Position numbers and translations under genes: made by a program. From positions 372,001-436,000 of the forward strand of contig JADKGC010000005.1 in NCBI GenBank assembly GCA_016717205.1: a stretch of 64,000 nucleotides of DNA. The letters are read 5' to 3'. This stretch comes from Candidatus Flexifilum breve (GTDB taxonomy: Bacteria > Chloroflexota > Anaerolineae > Aggregatilineales > Phototrophicaceae). Under the pieces are notes generated by a model. It had not been told where the DNA came from and made no database searches. It saw only the letters and a program-made list of their open reading frames with translations. Of this stretch, positions 33,050 to 42,518 are shown piece after piece; the stretch's first letter is position 1, and each line of letters begins with the position of its first letter.

Positions 33050-34386
33050 CGGCCTTCGATCATCCCCATCAGTTCCTGCGTTTCGCGGGACGGGTCAATG
33101 CCGAATTTGTCGTTGAGTATTTGCTTCAAACGGCGATACTGCATCTTGGCATCATCGATCAGATTCATCTTAAAGTAAATGGTCATGACCTGACGATGGA
33201 TGTCCTCACGTTCGGGCGTTTCTTTGAGCGCCCGCGTGTAGAAGCCGAGTGAGCGGTTTTCGTCGCCACGCTTGGCGTAAATGCGGCCCATCTGAATGAG
33301 CGCCTGCGCGTACAACTGACGCAGCGTGTCACGGCGCTGCTGCACCCACGGCATTTCGACCGTTTGCAGGAAGGGCGCGCGGTACACGTCAATCGCCCGG
33401 TTGAGGAGCGCCATTTCTTCGCGTTCGCTGTTGGCAACGAGGGCTTTTTCGACCGTATCCTGAAAATCGCCGACATCGTAGTGGCGGACAAGCTTTTCGC
33501 TGGGCATGTAGAAGCCGGAATTGTACTGCGTCAATTCGTGATTGCCGCCATCCGGAATTTTCATACTGATACGTTCGGTGATTTTACGCTTAGTCACATG
33601 GAAGACGTTCGTCGCCTCTTTGACCGAGAGTTCCGGCCAGAAGGTTTCGAAGATTTCGTCACGGGTGACCAGCGGGTGATCCATGAAGAAGAAGAACAAG
33701 TTCCGAGGCAGCGCGCCATCCCAGTTCGTGATCGGTTGGCCGTTCACGAGCGCGTGTCCACGACCAAAAGCGTAGACTTCGAGCTGTGGCTTAGGCATAT
33801 TTTCCACCGTGAACATCAAATCATCCCGGCGCTGTTCCGTACCGAGCACGACGGCGTCACCGCGTGCGACCATGTCATACCACGGTTGGTACATCAGCAA
33901 GCGCGACGAGAACGCGATCTGCGCGTTCGGGGGCATGGCTCCAACCACCGCTTTAATAAACTGGTTGAAGTCGGCGTCCATCCCAATACGATCAAGTTCG
34001 TCGATGAAGAGGGTGGTGGGTTTGTCACTAAAGGCGGCGAGGTCGGCAGCGAACGCTTCCCCGAGGCGAGTGGGGTTTGAGCGATCGTCGAGGGCTTGCT
34101 GGAGGTTGGGGCCGAAGTTGGGGAGCACGGCTTTAAATTCCTCCAGAAGGCCACCTAACCAATCCACCAGGGTCTTCTGTTGTTCGGAAATTCTATAATA
34201 TAGAAAGCCTTCTTTAGCATTTGACAAGAAATGCGTTAAGAATAAATTCCTATAGCTTGTCCATGGGTAGAGCAGGACGATCTTCTTACCTTCAGAACGC
34301 TGCCGGAAGGACTCGACGGATACGTTGGTTACCTGATGCACCAGCATTCTGAAACTCCACCCTTCCATAACCGCTGTTGTACCCAT
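33046..34386 (-). CDS. SARP-like regulator with BTAD domain and a degenerate ATPase domain
   Basis: 446 residues. The N-terminal part (about 15-200) is shaped like the STAND/MalT-type ATPase module, with Walker B TLFIDELDRIG. The P-loop position (about 38-50, LLYPWTSYRNLFL) has lost the Gly-Lys-Thr residues. Next is a winged helix (about 205-290, LEVYAFGRGHALVNGQ and VTRDEIFETFWPE) of OmpR/SARP type, then a bacterial transcriptional activation domain with TPR-like helices (about 300-446). It is probably a DNA-binding activator whose ATPase no longer hydrolyses ATP (inference). Start 34386 has AGGA upstream; ATG at 34347 is an alternative. Confidence 0.72.
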   Translation of the reverse strand: MGTTAVMEGWSFRMLVHQVTNVSVESFRQRSEGKKIVLLYPWTSYRNLFLTHFLSNAKEGFLYYRISEQQKTLVDWLGGLLEEFKAVLPNFGPNLQQALDDRSNPTRLGEAFAADLAAFSDKPTTLFIDELDRIGMDADFNQFIKAVVGAMPPNAQIAFSSRLLMYQPWYDMVARGDAVVLGTEQRRDDLMFTVENMPKPQLEVYAFGRGHALVNGQPITNWDGALPRNLFFFFMDHPLVTRDEIFETFWPELSVKEATNVFHVTKRKITERISMKIPDGGNHELTQYNSGFYMPSEKLVRHYDVGDFQDTVEKALVANSEREEMALLNRAIDVYRAPFLQTVEMPWVQQRRDTLRQLYAQALIQMGRIYAKRGDENRSLGFYTRALKETPEREDIHRQVMTIYFKMNLIDDAKMQYRRLKQILNDKFGIDPSRETQELMGMIEGR

Positions 34387-34760
34387 GTCGTTGTCCTAGT
34401 ATGCAGTAGGGCTGGGCCAATTCCGCGAAACGATAACATTACTCCCCACTTGAGTATAATCCCTACGCTGGTCAAATCACAATGCTCAAACGTTAGAGAT
34501 TATTAACAAAGGTGTATGTAAATACAAATGGAGCGACTATTATTTACATTTTCCCCAAGGATTGTAATATTTGAATGATAATAGTGAAAAACATTTGGTA
34601 TGTCAATAATACGAATGGCTGATACTGTGGTTAGGCCAGGTGGTTAGGCCGTAACTATTGCGCTCAAATGTACCGGACGCCTGCGCGCGCCTGAGGTCGA
34701 GCGCGCGCGATTCGTTTGTGATCAAAAGCTGACAAAACGGCTTATCCTAAAAACGTATGA
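34387..34760. other. A/T-rich divergent promoter region
   Basis: 374 nt with the lowest G+C of the window, between divergent genes. It contains A/T-rich runs (TATTTACATTTT, TTGTAATATTTGAATGATAATAG) and a GGTTAGGCC direct repeat (34631-34651, two GGTTAGGCC copies). No open frame or defined promoter pair could be assigned. Confidence 0.5.
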
Positions 34761-37673
34761 ATGCTTGAGGCTGCAACAGTGAAACGCGTATCCTTAATTC
34801 TCTTGTGTTTACTGATGGCGGCAGTCCTGTTCTTGAGTCTCCCCCACAGCGCCAACTGGCTGCTGCGCGTGGATGTGCTGCTGATTTACGGCCTGCTGAC
34901 CGCCGTCTCGCTCACCTTCGGGGTGGTGCTGGCCGATCGTCTGCAACTGAGCAGCGCTCATGTCGTCGGCATGCTCGCGTTCCTGTCGCTGCCCTTCGGC
35001 TTGATCGGTATGATGACATGGGCGCTGGGGTCGGGCGGCGTGCTCGCCGAAGTGATTCGCGTCGTGCGCGAGCGCCGCTCCGGAAGCCAAACATACCGCG
35101 CCCCGGCGCGCTGGTGGCGGGTGATCTTTACGGTAGCGCGGGTCACCGTTCCCTTTTACTGCGCGGGCATCGTCTATCATGCGGTCGGTGGTACACTGCC
35201 ACTGAACGACTTGACGCCGACCTCGCTGCTGCCGCTGCTGATCTACAGTCTGTTGTATGTTGGGCTGTACATCGGCATCTACCTGACAGAAATCTGGTAC
35301 GACGGCCAACCGCTCGATAGCTTGCGGCAAATGCGCGCCGAAGTGCTCATCGCGCTGTTCCTGCCGATTCCGTTTGGGCTGCTCGGCTCAGGCGTCTACA
35401 ACAACGGGTCTGATGTCTTGTTCAGCGTGTACATCACCGGATTTGCCGCGCTGCTCATCACTCCTTACGCGATCAGTCTGACGCAGCGGCGGCTGCGCAC
35501 CCAGTTGGATAACTATCGTCAGCTCTCCTCGGCCAACCAAGCGCTGTACAACAGTCAGCGCCAGCGGGTGGCGCAGTTCAGCGCGCTCAACGAGGTGCTG
35601 ATGCGCCTGAACGGTACGCTGTCGTTTGATGTCGTGCTCGAAACGATCACCGACTCGGCGCTCATGCTGTCGGGTGGCTCGGCGGTTTCCGTATACATGT
35701 ACTGGGATGATGTCAAAGGCGCGCTGGCGCTCGTCCGCAGCAGTGGGTTGAGCCAGCGCTTCACCATCAATCCACCGGACCCGCTCATGAGCCAGGCGGC
35801 GAGCAAAGGGACGTCCGCGCCGATTGTCCCGCTGATCATCTCAGATGCGGGGCAGAGCGAACAGGCCGCCGCGCTCCGCGATCTGCTGCTCGACGAAGGC
35901 AAACGCGCGTGGATCGAGCTGCCGCTGCTGGTCGGCGGCGTGCTGGTTGGCGTGCTGGTGCTGTACTTCGACCAGCCCCACGAGTTCGCGCCTGAAACGA
36001 TTGAAGTGCTGCGCACCTTCGCGAATCAGGTGGCGCAGGCGTTGAGCAACGCGCGGTTGTACGCTATCACCGACGAAGCGCTGGAACGGCGCGTCGGTCA
36101 ACTGCTGGCGCTGGCAGCCATCGGTCACGAACTGACGGCGACTATCGACCTCAAGACGATCTGCAACCTCGTGCTGAATCACGCGCTCGATGCTACCCGC
36201 TCGACGATGGGGCTGATGCAGTTGTTTGACGAGCACGACCAGACCGAACTGGTGGTCAAACGCGGCTACAACGCGGCGACGCTCGATGATCCCATGCCCT
36301 ATCTGACGGGCATGGTCGGCGAAGTGCGGCGGCGCGGTGAGCCGATTCTCATCAGCAATGCGGAAGCCGACCCGCAGTATGCGCGGTTCGCGCTCTCGGC
36401 GCAGTCCCAGCTCACCGTCCCGGTGCTGCAAAATACCACGCTGCTCGGCGTGATTATGCTGCAAAACCCGCAGCCCGGCGCGTTCAGCACCGAAGACATC
36501 GATTTCATCATGCAGCTCGCGAATCAAGCGGTGATCGCGCTGGACAATGCGCGTCTGTTCCGCCGCACCATGGAAGCGCGTGACCGCCTCCAGTTGATCC
36601 TCAACAACGTGCAGGAAGCGATCATCCTGCTGGACAGCACGGGCACGATCACGCTGGCCAACCCGCGCGCCGATCTGCTCGGCTTCCAACCGGAAGCCCT
36701 GCTCGACAAGTCGGTGCTGACTTTGATGGAGGAAAATCCGAATTTTGCGACGGTGCTGGGCTACACCCCCCAGGAATTGACCGAACTGGTGCGGCATCTC
36801 ACGGGCGGCGTGATGCCAGCGGACGAACCGACCAGCTACAGCCTCGAATCGCGGTATCTCGCGCGGCAGGTGATTCCGATTACCGACGACGAAATGCGCG
36901 GGGCGCTGCTCGTGTTCTACGACGAAACGGAGCGCATCCACTTGGCGCAAACGCGCGAAGATGTTTCGCGCATGTTGATCCATGACCTGCGCAGCCCGCT
37001 CACCGCCGTGACGACCAGCCTTAAGCTGCTCAACGAACTGACACCCAAGGACAGCAACCTGCGCCCGCTGGTTGACTCCACCAGCGAATCCGGGCGGCGC
37101 GCGATTCGCAAAATCCTCCAGCGCGTCGACTCGCTGCTCGACGTGTCGCGCATGGAGTCGGACTTCCTCGCGCTGGATGTCGAGCCGACACCGCTCACGG
37201 CCGTCGTGCAGACGGCGCGCGAAGAGCTCGACCCGATTGCGCAGGAGATCAACGTCACCATTATCGCCGAACTCCCCGACGACCTGCCGCTCCTGAGCAT
37301 TGACTCGGATAAGGTCGAGCGCGTGCTGCTGAACCTGATCGACAACGCGCTCAAGTTCAGCGGGGATGGCAGCGCAGTGACGATCCGCGCGCAGCACAAC
37401 GGCGGACGCATGCTGCAAATCGACGTGATCGATCAAGGTCCCGGTGTGCCGGACGACTACAAAACGCGCTTGTTTGATCGCTTCGTGCAGGTCAAAGACC
37501 AGAAGGGGAAACGGCGCGGCAGCGGCCTCGGCCTGACCTTCTGCCGCCTCGTAATCGAAAACCACGGTGGGCGCATCTGGGTGTGGGATAACCCGGCGGG
37601 CGGGAGCATTTTCTCGTTCACCCTGCCCACGCTCAAAGAAAAAGACAAGACCAAAGAAGTGCAGAAGGCCTAA
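34761..37673 (+). CDS. Seven-TM sensor histidine kinase with two GAF domains and a PAS domain
   Basis: 970 residues. Seven predicted membrane helices in the first 235 residues form an integral membrane sensor. Then two GAF domains (about 290-445 and 465-605), a PAS domain (about 610-725, LQLILNNVQEAIILLDSTGTI), a dimerisation/phospho-acceptor helix with His near 740 (MLIHDLRSPLTAV), and an intact ATPase domain (LLNLIDNALKFSGDG, DQGPGVPDD, GSGLGLTFCRLVIENHGG). A GTG at 34779 has GAGG 8 nt upstream and may be the true start. No response regulator is adjacent; the 41-residue gene downstream may be co-transcribed. Confidence 0.93.
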   Translation: MLEAATVKRVSLILLCLLMAAVLFLSLPHSANWLLRVDVLLIYGLLTAVSLTFGVVLADRLQLSSAHVVGMLAFLSLPFGLIGMMTWALGSGGVLAEVIRVVRERRSGSQTYRAPARWWRVIFTVARVTVPFYCAGIVYHAVGGTLPLNDLTPTSLLPLLIYSLLYVGLYIGIYLTEIWYDGQPLDSLRQMRAEVLIALFLPIPFGLLGSGVYNNGSDVLFSVYITGFAALLITPYAISLTQRRLRTQLDNYRQLSSANQALYNSQRQRVAQFSALNEVLMRLNGTLSFDVVLETITDSALMLSGGSAVSVYMYWDDVKGALALVRSSGLSQRFTINPPDPLMSQAASKGTSAPIVPLIISDAGQSEQAAALRDLLLDEGKRAWIELPLLVGGVLVGVLVLYFDQPHEFAPETIEVLRTFANQVAQALSNARLYAITDEALERRVGQLLALAAIGHELTATIDLKTICNLVLNHALDATRSTMGLMQLFDEHDQTELVVKRGYNAATLDDPMPYLTGMVGEVRRRGEPILISNAEADPQYARFALSAQSQLTVPVLQNTTLLGVIMLQNPQPGAFSTEDIDFIMQLANQAVIALDNARLFRRTMEARDRLQLILNNVQEAIILLDSTGTITLANPRADLLGFQPEALLDKSVLTLMEENPNFATVLGYTPQELTELVRHLTGGVMPADEPTSYSLESRYLARQVIPITDDEMRGALLVFYDETERIHLAQTREDVSRMLIHDLRSPLTAVTTSLKLLNELTPKDSNLRPLVDSTSESGRRAIRKILQRVDSLLDVSRMESDFLALDVEPTPLTAVVQTAREELDPIAQEINVTIIAELPDDLPLLSIDSDKVERVLLNLIDNALKFSGDGSAVTIRAQHNGGRMLQIDVIDQGPGVPDDYKTRLFDRFVQVKDQKGKRRGSGLGLTFCRLVIENHGGRIWVWDNPAGGSIFSFTLPTLKEKDKTKEVQKA

Positions 37674-37838
37674 GAGCCGCTGCTCGACCGAAGTTCACCA
37701 GTGGACGTTGGGGCGCAGCTTACCCTCTACGAAAACTGCTAATTCAGCGTTACCAGTTGCTTCCACAATCTTATGCTCGGCGATGAAAGAATTGCGCTAT
37801 CATTGCGATAGTGTCAGTCAATCTCAAGGAGCTTAACT

Positions 37839-37964
37839 ATGGAACCAGTGACGGGCATCATCATCATCTTTGTGGTGGTCATCGTGGTTATGGGGTTCTT
37901 CGCCTTCCGCCTGCTCAAACCGGCAGCGGCGCAGCCCAGCCAGGATGAAGCGCAGTCCAAGTAA
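37839..37964 (+). CDS. Small single-pass membrane protein, 41 residues
   Basis: ATG preceded by AAGGAG at 9-nt spacing. One membrane helix (residues 5-24: TGIIIIFVVVIVVMGFFAF), then a basic RLLK and a polar, Gln/Ser-rich tail (AAAQPSQDEAQSK). No family recognised. It lies 165 nt after the large sensor kinase and may be a membrane modulator (inference). The strong ribosome site and hydrophobic pattern argue for a real gene. Confidence 0.6.
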   Translation: MEPVTGIIIIFVVVIVVMGFFAFRLLKPAAAQPSQDEAQSK

Positions 37965-38026
37965 CGGTCTTGCCGCAAGTCTAGCCGTTGGAACTGGCCG
38001 CTCCGGCTGGTTGTCGATCTCTAATC

Positions 38027-38055
38027 AGTGGGATGAGGACAAACCTCATCCCACT
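38027..38055. terminator. Bidirectional terminator-like hairpin between convergent genes
   Basis: A perfect 12-bp stem AGTGGGATGAGG / CCTCATCCCACT with a 5-nt loop. It overlaps the stop of the glycosyltransferase gene (38046) and lies 62 nt past the small membrane gene. No strong U-tract on either strand. Confidence 0.55.
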
Positions 38056-39245
38056 TCCTCGGTCAACCCCAATTGATTCAGAATATGTGCCGCGCGAGCA
38101 TCCCACGTGTAATGGGTCATGACCTCGTTGTACGCCTGATCGGCGAGCCGCTGGCGCAGCGCGAAGTCGTCGCGCAATTGGCGGATCGCCTCGGCCAGCG
38201 CGATCACATCGCTCGGCGGCGTGAGCAGCGCCGATGCGCCATCGGTCACAACTTCACGCGTGCTCGGCAAATCTGAGGCGACGATGGCGCGGCGGGCGGC
38301 CATGTATTCGAACAGCTTGAGTGGTGAGGCGTGATAGGCAAAATGCGGCGTGAAGGGAAACGGCATCGTACACACGTCGAAGGCGCGCAGATACAGCGGA
38401 ATCTGATCCGGCGCGACCTGCCCCGCGTACAGAAAATCGTCTTCGGGCAAACCAGCGGCGATCCAGCGGTCGCGGAGCTGCGCCGCGCGATCATCCGGCC
38501 CACCGACCAGCGCGATGGCCGTGCCGCCAACCTGCGCCAGCGCGTCGACCAGCGTGCCGACTCCCTTATCCATTTCCATGGTGTGCAGGCGTCCAACATA
38601 GCCGACGATGAAGCCTTCTGCGCGCCACCCGAGCTGCGCCCGTGCTGTCGATTTATTCGGCAGGTTGGCGAAGCGATCCCGGCGGACGCCATCGTGCGCG
38701 ACGTGCGCAGACTGCGCCCCACGTTCACGCAGATCGGCGGCGAGCTGCCCAGTGGTCGCGAACACATGCCCGACGCGGCGCACCGTCCAGCGCTGAAGGG
38801 TCGCCCCGACGCGCCCGCTCGCCAGTTGATGCGCCTCATAGGCCAACTTACGCCGCGGCTTGACGAGGCTCAACGCCAGCAAAACCAGCGGATCGCGGCT
38901 GTAGTACACGTCTGCCGGGGTGAACAGCGCCCCGATCAGCGCGGAGACCGTGAAGGTGAGCAGTTGCAGCAGGAAAATCACCTGCGCCAGTCGATCTGAG
39001 CGGTTCGGCACGAGCGGCAGCAGGTCGAAGCAGGGCAGACGGCACACGCGGAAGTTGCGGCGCACGCCGTAGTGCGCCCAGAGATCACGGACGCTCGCCA
39101 GCGCCGCCGTGTTGATGCGATTGGTCACCCACAGCGAGACATCCGCGCCCACCTCGGCGAACGCTTCGCAGTTCTGCATGATTTGCAGACCATGCGCCTT
39201 TTCGGTCGGCAGGCGGATATTGGCGATGTAGATCATGCGCGTCAT
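38046..39245 (-). CDS. Glycosyltransferase family 4 (GT-B)
   Basis: 399 residues. The start at 39245 overlaps the upstream stop (ATGA), which fixes it against the longer frame to 39272. N-terminal Rossmann half starts RMIYIANIRLPTEKAHG, a pattern typical for this group. The C-terminal half has IVGYVGRLHTMEMDKGV and the donor-binding motif PFPFTPHFAYHASPLKLFEYMAARRAIVASD (Glu in FEYMA). It transfers a sugar from a nucleotide donor, probably onto a glycan. Last gene of the 42389-38046 cluster, translationally coupled to the acetyltransferase. Confidence 0.9.
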   Translation of the reverse strand: MTRMIYIANIRLPTEKAHGLQIMQNCEAFAEVGADVSLWVTNRINTAALASVRDLWAHYGVRRNFRVCRLPCFDLLPLVPNRSDRLAQVIFLLQLLTFTVSALIGALFTPADVYYSRDPLVLLALSLVKPRRKLAYEAHQLASGRVGATLQRWTVRRVGHVFATTGQLAADLRERGAQSAHVAHDGVRRDRFANLPNKSTARAQLGWRAEGFIVGYVGRLHTMEMDKGVGTLVDALAQVGGTAIALVGGPDDRAAQLRDRWIAAGLPEDDFLYAGQVAPDQIPLYLRAFDVCTMPFPFTPHFAYHASPLKLFEYMAARRAIVASDLPSTREVVTDGASALLTPPSDVIALAEAIRQLRDDFALRQRLADQAYNEVMTHYTWDARAAHILNQLGLTEEVG

Positions 39246-39994
39246 TCGGCGCGCACCGGATGCAGCATCCATACATTCGGCTCAACGTAGACGGCGCAGT
39301 CGCGTTCGACATCCACCGGCACGGGGACAAGTGCGCCGGGCACGATATAGTCGCCGCTTTCGGGGAGGCGCAGCCCCGACCATGCCTCCCACTGCGCGAT
39401 CGTGCCGGGGACGCGCATCGACTGCGGCGCCACCTTGACGATGCGCGCGCCTGCCCGCCAGTGAGCGCGCAGCCACGGATCAAACGGGGCGACCCCGTCG
39501 GTGTGCTTCCATGTGACGTAACGTTCCATCGGGGTGAGCGGATAGCGGCTTTTGAGGTTGGGGCGCACGGGCGCGATCAACTGCCTGAAACCGTGCTGCC
39601 GCGCCAGATCGCGCATGGCGGCGATCACATGGTGACTGATGCCCTGCCCCTGATGTGAGCGCGCGATGGTGATCGAGATGGCGCACAGCGTATTCGGCGT
39701 GATGCCCGCGTCTTTCCCGGTGAGCGCCGCTTCCAGCCCCCACGCCCACCCGCGATCGGGCAGATCGCCGCCGTCCCACGCGACCGGGACGCTGTAACCA
39801 TGCGCGATGAGCGTGTCACTTTCGTACAGCCCGAATTGGAACGCGGGCAGTTCGTCCACCATGCGATCCCAGTAGCAGGCAGCGGTGTCGTCTTCCAGCA
39901 TGAAAGGCGCCCAACCGTCCTGCATGATCTGCCACTGCGCTGCGCCATCCATCGGGCGCACATCCGTTGGGAGAGCGCGATAGGGAGAACTCAT
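39242..39994 (-). CDS. GNAT-family acetyltransferase in the glycan cluster
   Basis: 250 residues from the ATG at 39994, 5 nt after the upstream stop. The GNAT acetyl-CoA motif is seen in the middle: ITIARSHQGQGISHHVIAAMRDLARQHGF (R/Q-x-x-G-x-G/S). The flanking regions (N-terminal 60 and C-terminal 80 residues) are not typical. Coupled between two glycosyltransferases (ATGA overlap on one side), so its substrate may be a sugar or lipid of the same glycan (inference). Confidence 0.7.
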   Translation of the reverse strand: MSSPYRALPTDVRPMDGAAQWQIMQDGWAPFMLEDDTAACYWDRMVDELPAFQFGLYESDTLIAHGYSVPVAWDGGDLPDRGWAWGLEAALTGKDAGITPNTLCAISITIARSHQGQGISHHVIAAMRDLARQHGFRQLIAPVRPNLKSRYPLTPMERYVTWKHTDGVAPFDPWLRAHWRAGARIVKVAPQSMRVPGTIAQWEAWSGLRLPESGDYIVPGALVPVPVDVERDCAVYVEPNVWMLHPVRAE

Positions 39995-39999
39995 CCTGC

Positions 40000-41175
40000 T
40001 TATCTCACAATCTGTTGGTACAGGGCTTCGTAGCGATCCGCGACAATGCCCCAACTGTAATGATCTTCAATCAGTTTGCGCCCGTATGCGCCGAGCTGTG
40101 CCGCCAAGGCGTGATTATTCAGCAGGCGGATGATCGAGTCGACCACGGCGGCATCGCTGTCCGCGACCAGCACTTCGTGGCTGTCGCGCGCGTCGATCCC
40201 GTCAAGGCTGAGCGGTGAGGCGATCACCGGGCAAGCCATCGCCAGCGCCTCCAGCACTTTGTTCTTGATGCCCGCGCCCAGCCGCAGCGGCGAGACGAAT
40301 GCCGACGCCTTGGCGAGATACGGGCGAATATCGGGCACGCGCCCCGGCACGCTGACCGTGTCGCTGTTGAGCGCGCACATCTCCGGCGGCGGCTTGTTGC
40401 CGACCAACTGCACTTTCGCGTCAGGGATGACTTGGCGTACACGCGGGAGGATGTCAATGGCTAAGCGGATAGCCGCGTCGACGTTGGGCGCGTAGTCGAA
40501 GTTGCCCGTGAACAGGAGCGTCGCCGGGTCACGCGGCTGATCAGTCTGCGGCGTGAAATAGCTGAGGTCGATGCCGTTCGAGATGACCTCGACCGGGAGT
40601 TTGGGGTTCAGGCGCAGCAGTTCGTCGCGGTCGCGGTCGGCCACGACGACCGTCTTGGCATACGGCGTGAACATCCAGCGCTCAAATTCGCGGGCGACCT
40701 GCAGACGCAGCCACGTGCCCACATCGCCGTTTTTGGCGGCGAGACGGCTCAGGAACAGAGTGTAGCTTTCGTATGGCGTGATGAGCATGGGCAGCGGTTC
40801 AACCGCCCGCGCGAATTCGTACACGTGAATGCCGCCGAACAAATGCGCGAGGTCGTAAGCATGCGCGTCAAAGGCGCGCTTGATCGCCTGCCACATGTCT
40901 GGCGACCACGCTTCCGCTTCGACTGCTGGAAAGCGCCCGACCGGGTTGGCGAGGCGGCGCAGGTAGCTGCCCACCCCGCGCGGCGACTCGGGAATGATGT
41001 GAATGTCGCGGAAATGCTCGGCGAACGGCGTGCAGTCCTGTTCGGGATCGCCAAAGGCCAGCAGGTCAATTTTGTGGCCGCGCGCCGCGAGTTCGCGGGC
41101 GAGATGGTAGACGATCAGCCGATCGCCGAGGTAAAGCGGGTACGGGGTGCAGCGCGATATGAGCAGAATCCGCAT
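40000..41175 (-). CDS. Glycosyltransferase family 4
   Basis: 391 residues. N-terminal domain starts RILLISRCTPYPLYLGDRLIVYHLARELAARGH. The C-terminal domain has LLFTGNFDYAPNVDAA, VQLVGNKPPPEMCAL and the donor motif SPLRLGAGIKNKVLEALAMACPVIAS with Glu in VLEALA. A GT-B enzyme of the same kind as the genes on either side, probably acting at the cytoplasmic face of the membrane. Confidence 0.9.
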   Translation of the reverse strand: MRILLISRCTPYPLYLGDRLIVYHLARELAARGHKIDLLAFGDPEQDCTPFAEHFRDIHIIPESPRGVGSYLRRLANPVGRFPAVEAEAWSPDMWQAIKRAFDAHAYDLAHLFGGIHVYEFARAVEPLPMLITPYESYTLFLSRLAAKNGDVGTWLRLQVAREFERWMFTPYAKTVVVADRDRDELLRLNPKLPVEVISNGIDLSYFTPQTDQPRDPATLLFTGNFDYAPNVDAAIRLAIDILPRVRQVIPDAKVQLVGNKPPPEMCALNSDTVSVPGRVPDIRPYLAKASAFVSPLRLGAGIKNKVLEALAMACPVIASPLSLDGIDARDSHEVLVADSDAAVVDSIIRLLNNHALAAQLGAYGRKLIEDHYSWGIVADRYEALYQQIVR

Positions 41176-41234
41176 GTTGTTCTTCCTACTTAAAGCCGCG
41201 CCCCGTTTGACAGCGTCTAGCCCTTGTGAGGGAA

Positions 41235-42389
41235 TCAGGGGTGCAGCCGTGTCTTACTGTCTATGACCGCCGTAAATCGATCCGCCATCGCCTGGGCGGA
41301 GAACCGCGCTTCAACCCGCGCGCGCCCCGCGAGGCCCATACGCGCCCGCAGCGCCGGATCGCGCAGCAGAGCGATCACCTGCCGCGCCAGCGCCGCCGCG
41401 TCACGCGGATCGACCAGATAGCCGGTTTCACCGTCGGCGACCGTTTCGGAGGGGCCGCCGCGCCGCGTGCTGACGACGGGCTTGCCCGACGCCATCGCCT
41501 CAAGGTTGACCATGCCGTAGCTTTCAAAATCGGAGCTGCACACAACCACATCCGCCGCCGCGATGACACATTCGGCATCGGCGCGGAAGCCGAGGTAGAT
41601 CAGGCGGTCGCGCAGGGCAGCGTCTGCGCGGGCAGTCTGCAGGATGCGCTGCTTGTAGGCGGTGTCCGCCGCCGCGCCGTGCACGTTCTCCCCGGCGACG
41701 ATGAAGCGGGCTTCGGGGATGGCCGCCGCGACGATGCGCGCCATGTCCTGAAAGGTATCGTGCCCCTTCACATCCTGAAAGCGCGCGATCAGGGCGACGA
41801 GCGGCGTGTCCGCGCGCACGCCCGCATCGGCGCGCACGTTGGCACCGTCGCGTCCCGGCCGGAAGCGCTCCGTGTCCACGCCCGGCGGCAGCACTTCGAC
41901 CTGATCGGGCGGGAGAAAGGGCGGATCGCCGAGAAAACCCTCTTTGATCGCCCACGAGGCGGCGAAGGTGTGATCCGGTTGCGCGAAGAAGCCACGCTGC
42001 CACGCCTTCGGGTGAAACCACCAGCCCCAGCACGTCCACACCAGCGGCACACCGACGGCGTGGGCGGCGGGCAGCGTGAAGGGCAGGCTGTGATAGTCGC
42101 TGTGCACGGCGTGAATGCCCTGTTCGCGGATCAGGCGTTCGATGTGGCGCCGAATCGGGAACTGCGCGTAGAGCGCCGGGATGAAGTACACGCTCGCGCC
42201 GCGAAACGGGCGCATGTGCACGGGCCAACCGTGCGCGCGCCAACGTTCGGCCAGTTGTCCATCATGCGGGATGAGCAGATGGGGCACAAAGCGTGCCGGG
42301 TCAAGCTGCTCGACCAGCGTCAGCAGCGAAGTCTCGCCGCCACCCAAGCCCACATACGTCGTGATGAACAGCAAATTCCGTCGTGACAC
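41235..42389 (-). CDS. Glycosyltransferase family 4
   Basis: 384 residues from a GTG at 42389 with GAGG upstream. Begins NLLFITTYVGLGGGETSLLTLVEQLDP, the classical GGxE acceptor-side motif. Further on: LIARFQDVKGHDTFQDM, CVIAAADVVVCSSDFESYGMVNLEAMASGKPVVST (donor-site Glu in NLEAMA) and GETGYLVDPRD. First of the three glycosyltransferases; 59 nt separates it from the next. Confidence 0.92.
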   Translation of the reverse strand: MSRRNLLFITTYVGLGGGETSLLTLVEQLDPARFVPHLLIPHDGQLAERWRAHGWPVHMRPFRGASVYFIPALYAQFPIRRHIERLIREQGIHAVHSDYHSLPFTLPAAHAVGVPLVWTCWGWWFHPKAWQRGFFAQPDHTFAASWAIKEGFLGDPPFLPPDQVEVLPPGVDTERFRPGRDGANVRADAGVRADTPLVALIARFQDVKGHDTFQDMARIVAAAIPEARFIVAGENVHGAAADTAYKQRILQTARADAALRDRLIYLGFRADAECVIAAADVVVCSSDFESYGMVNLEAMASGKPVVSTRRGGPSETVADGETGYLVDPRDAAALARQVIALLRDPALRARMGLAGRARVEARFSAQAMADRFTAVIDSKTRLHP

Positions 42390-42408
42390 AATGCCTCGTC
42401 ATGAAAAG

Positions 42409-42511
42409 AAGGACTGAGGGCTGAGGTGAAAGGACTGAGTGAAAATCAGGCCACTACAGCCCGGATTAGCCTGTATTTCTCAGTCCTCAGTCCTGCGCAC
42501 TCAGTCCTTTG
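42409..42511. repeat. Inverted repeat built from GGACTGAG units
   Basis: AAAGGACTGAGT (42429-42440) is matched perfectly by its inverse (42499-42510). Further AGGACTGAG and CTCAGTCCT units lie on each side. It fills the gap between the glycosyltransferase and the methyltransferase and could form a long hairpin in either transcript. Non-coding. Confidence 0.8.
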
Positions 42512-42518
42512 GTTCGCG

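Noticed and set aside
34631..34651. Direct repeat GGTTAGGCC as an operator
   Set aside because: Two short copies only, with no palindrome and no link to a regulator; too weak to call.
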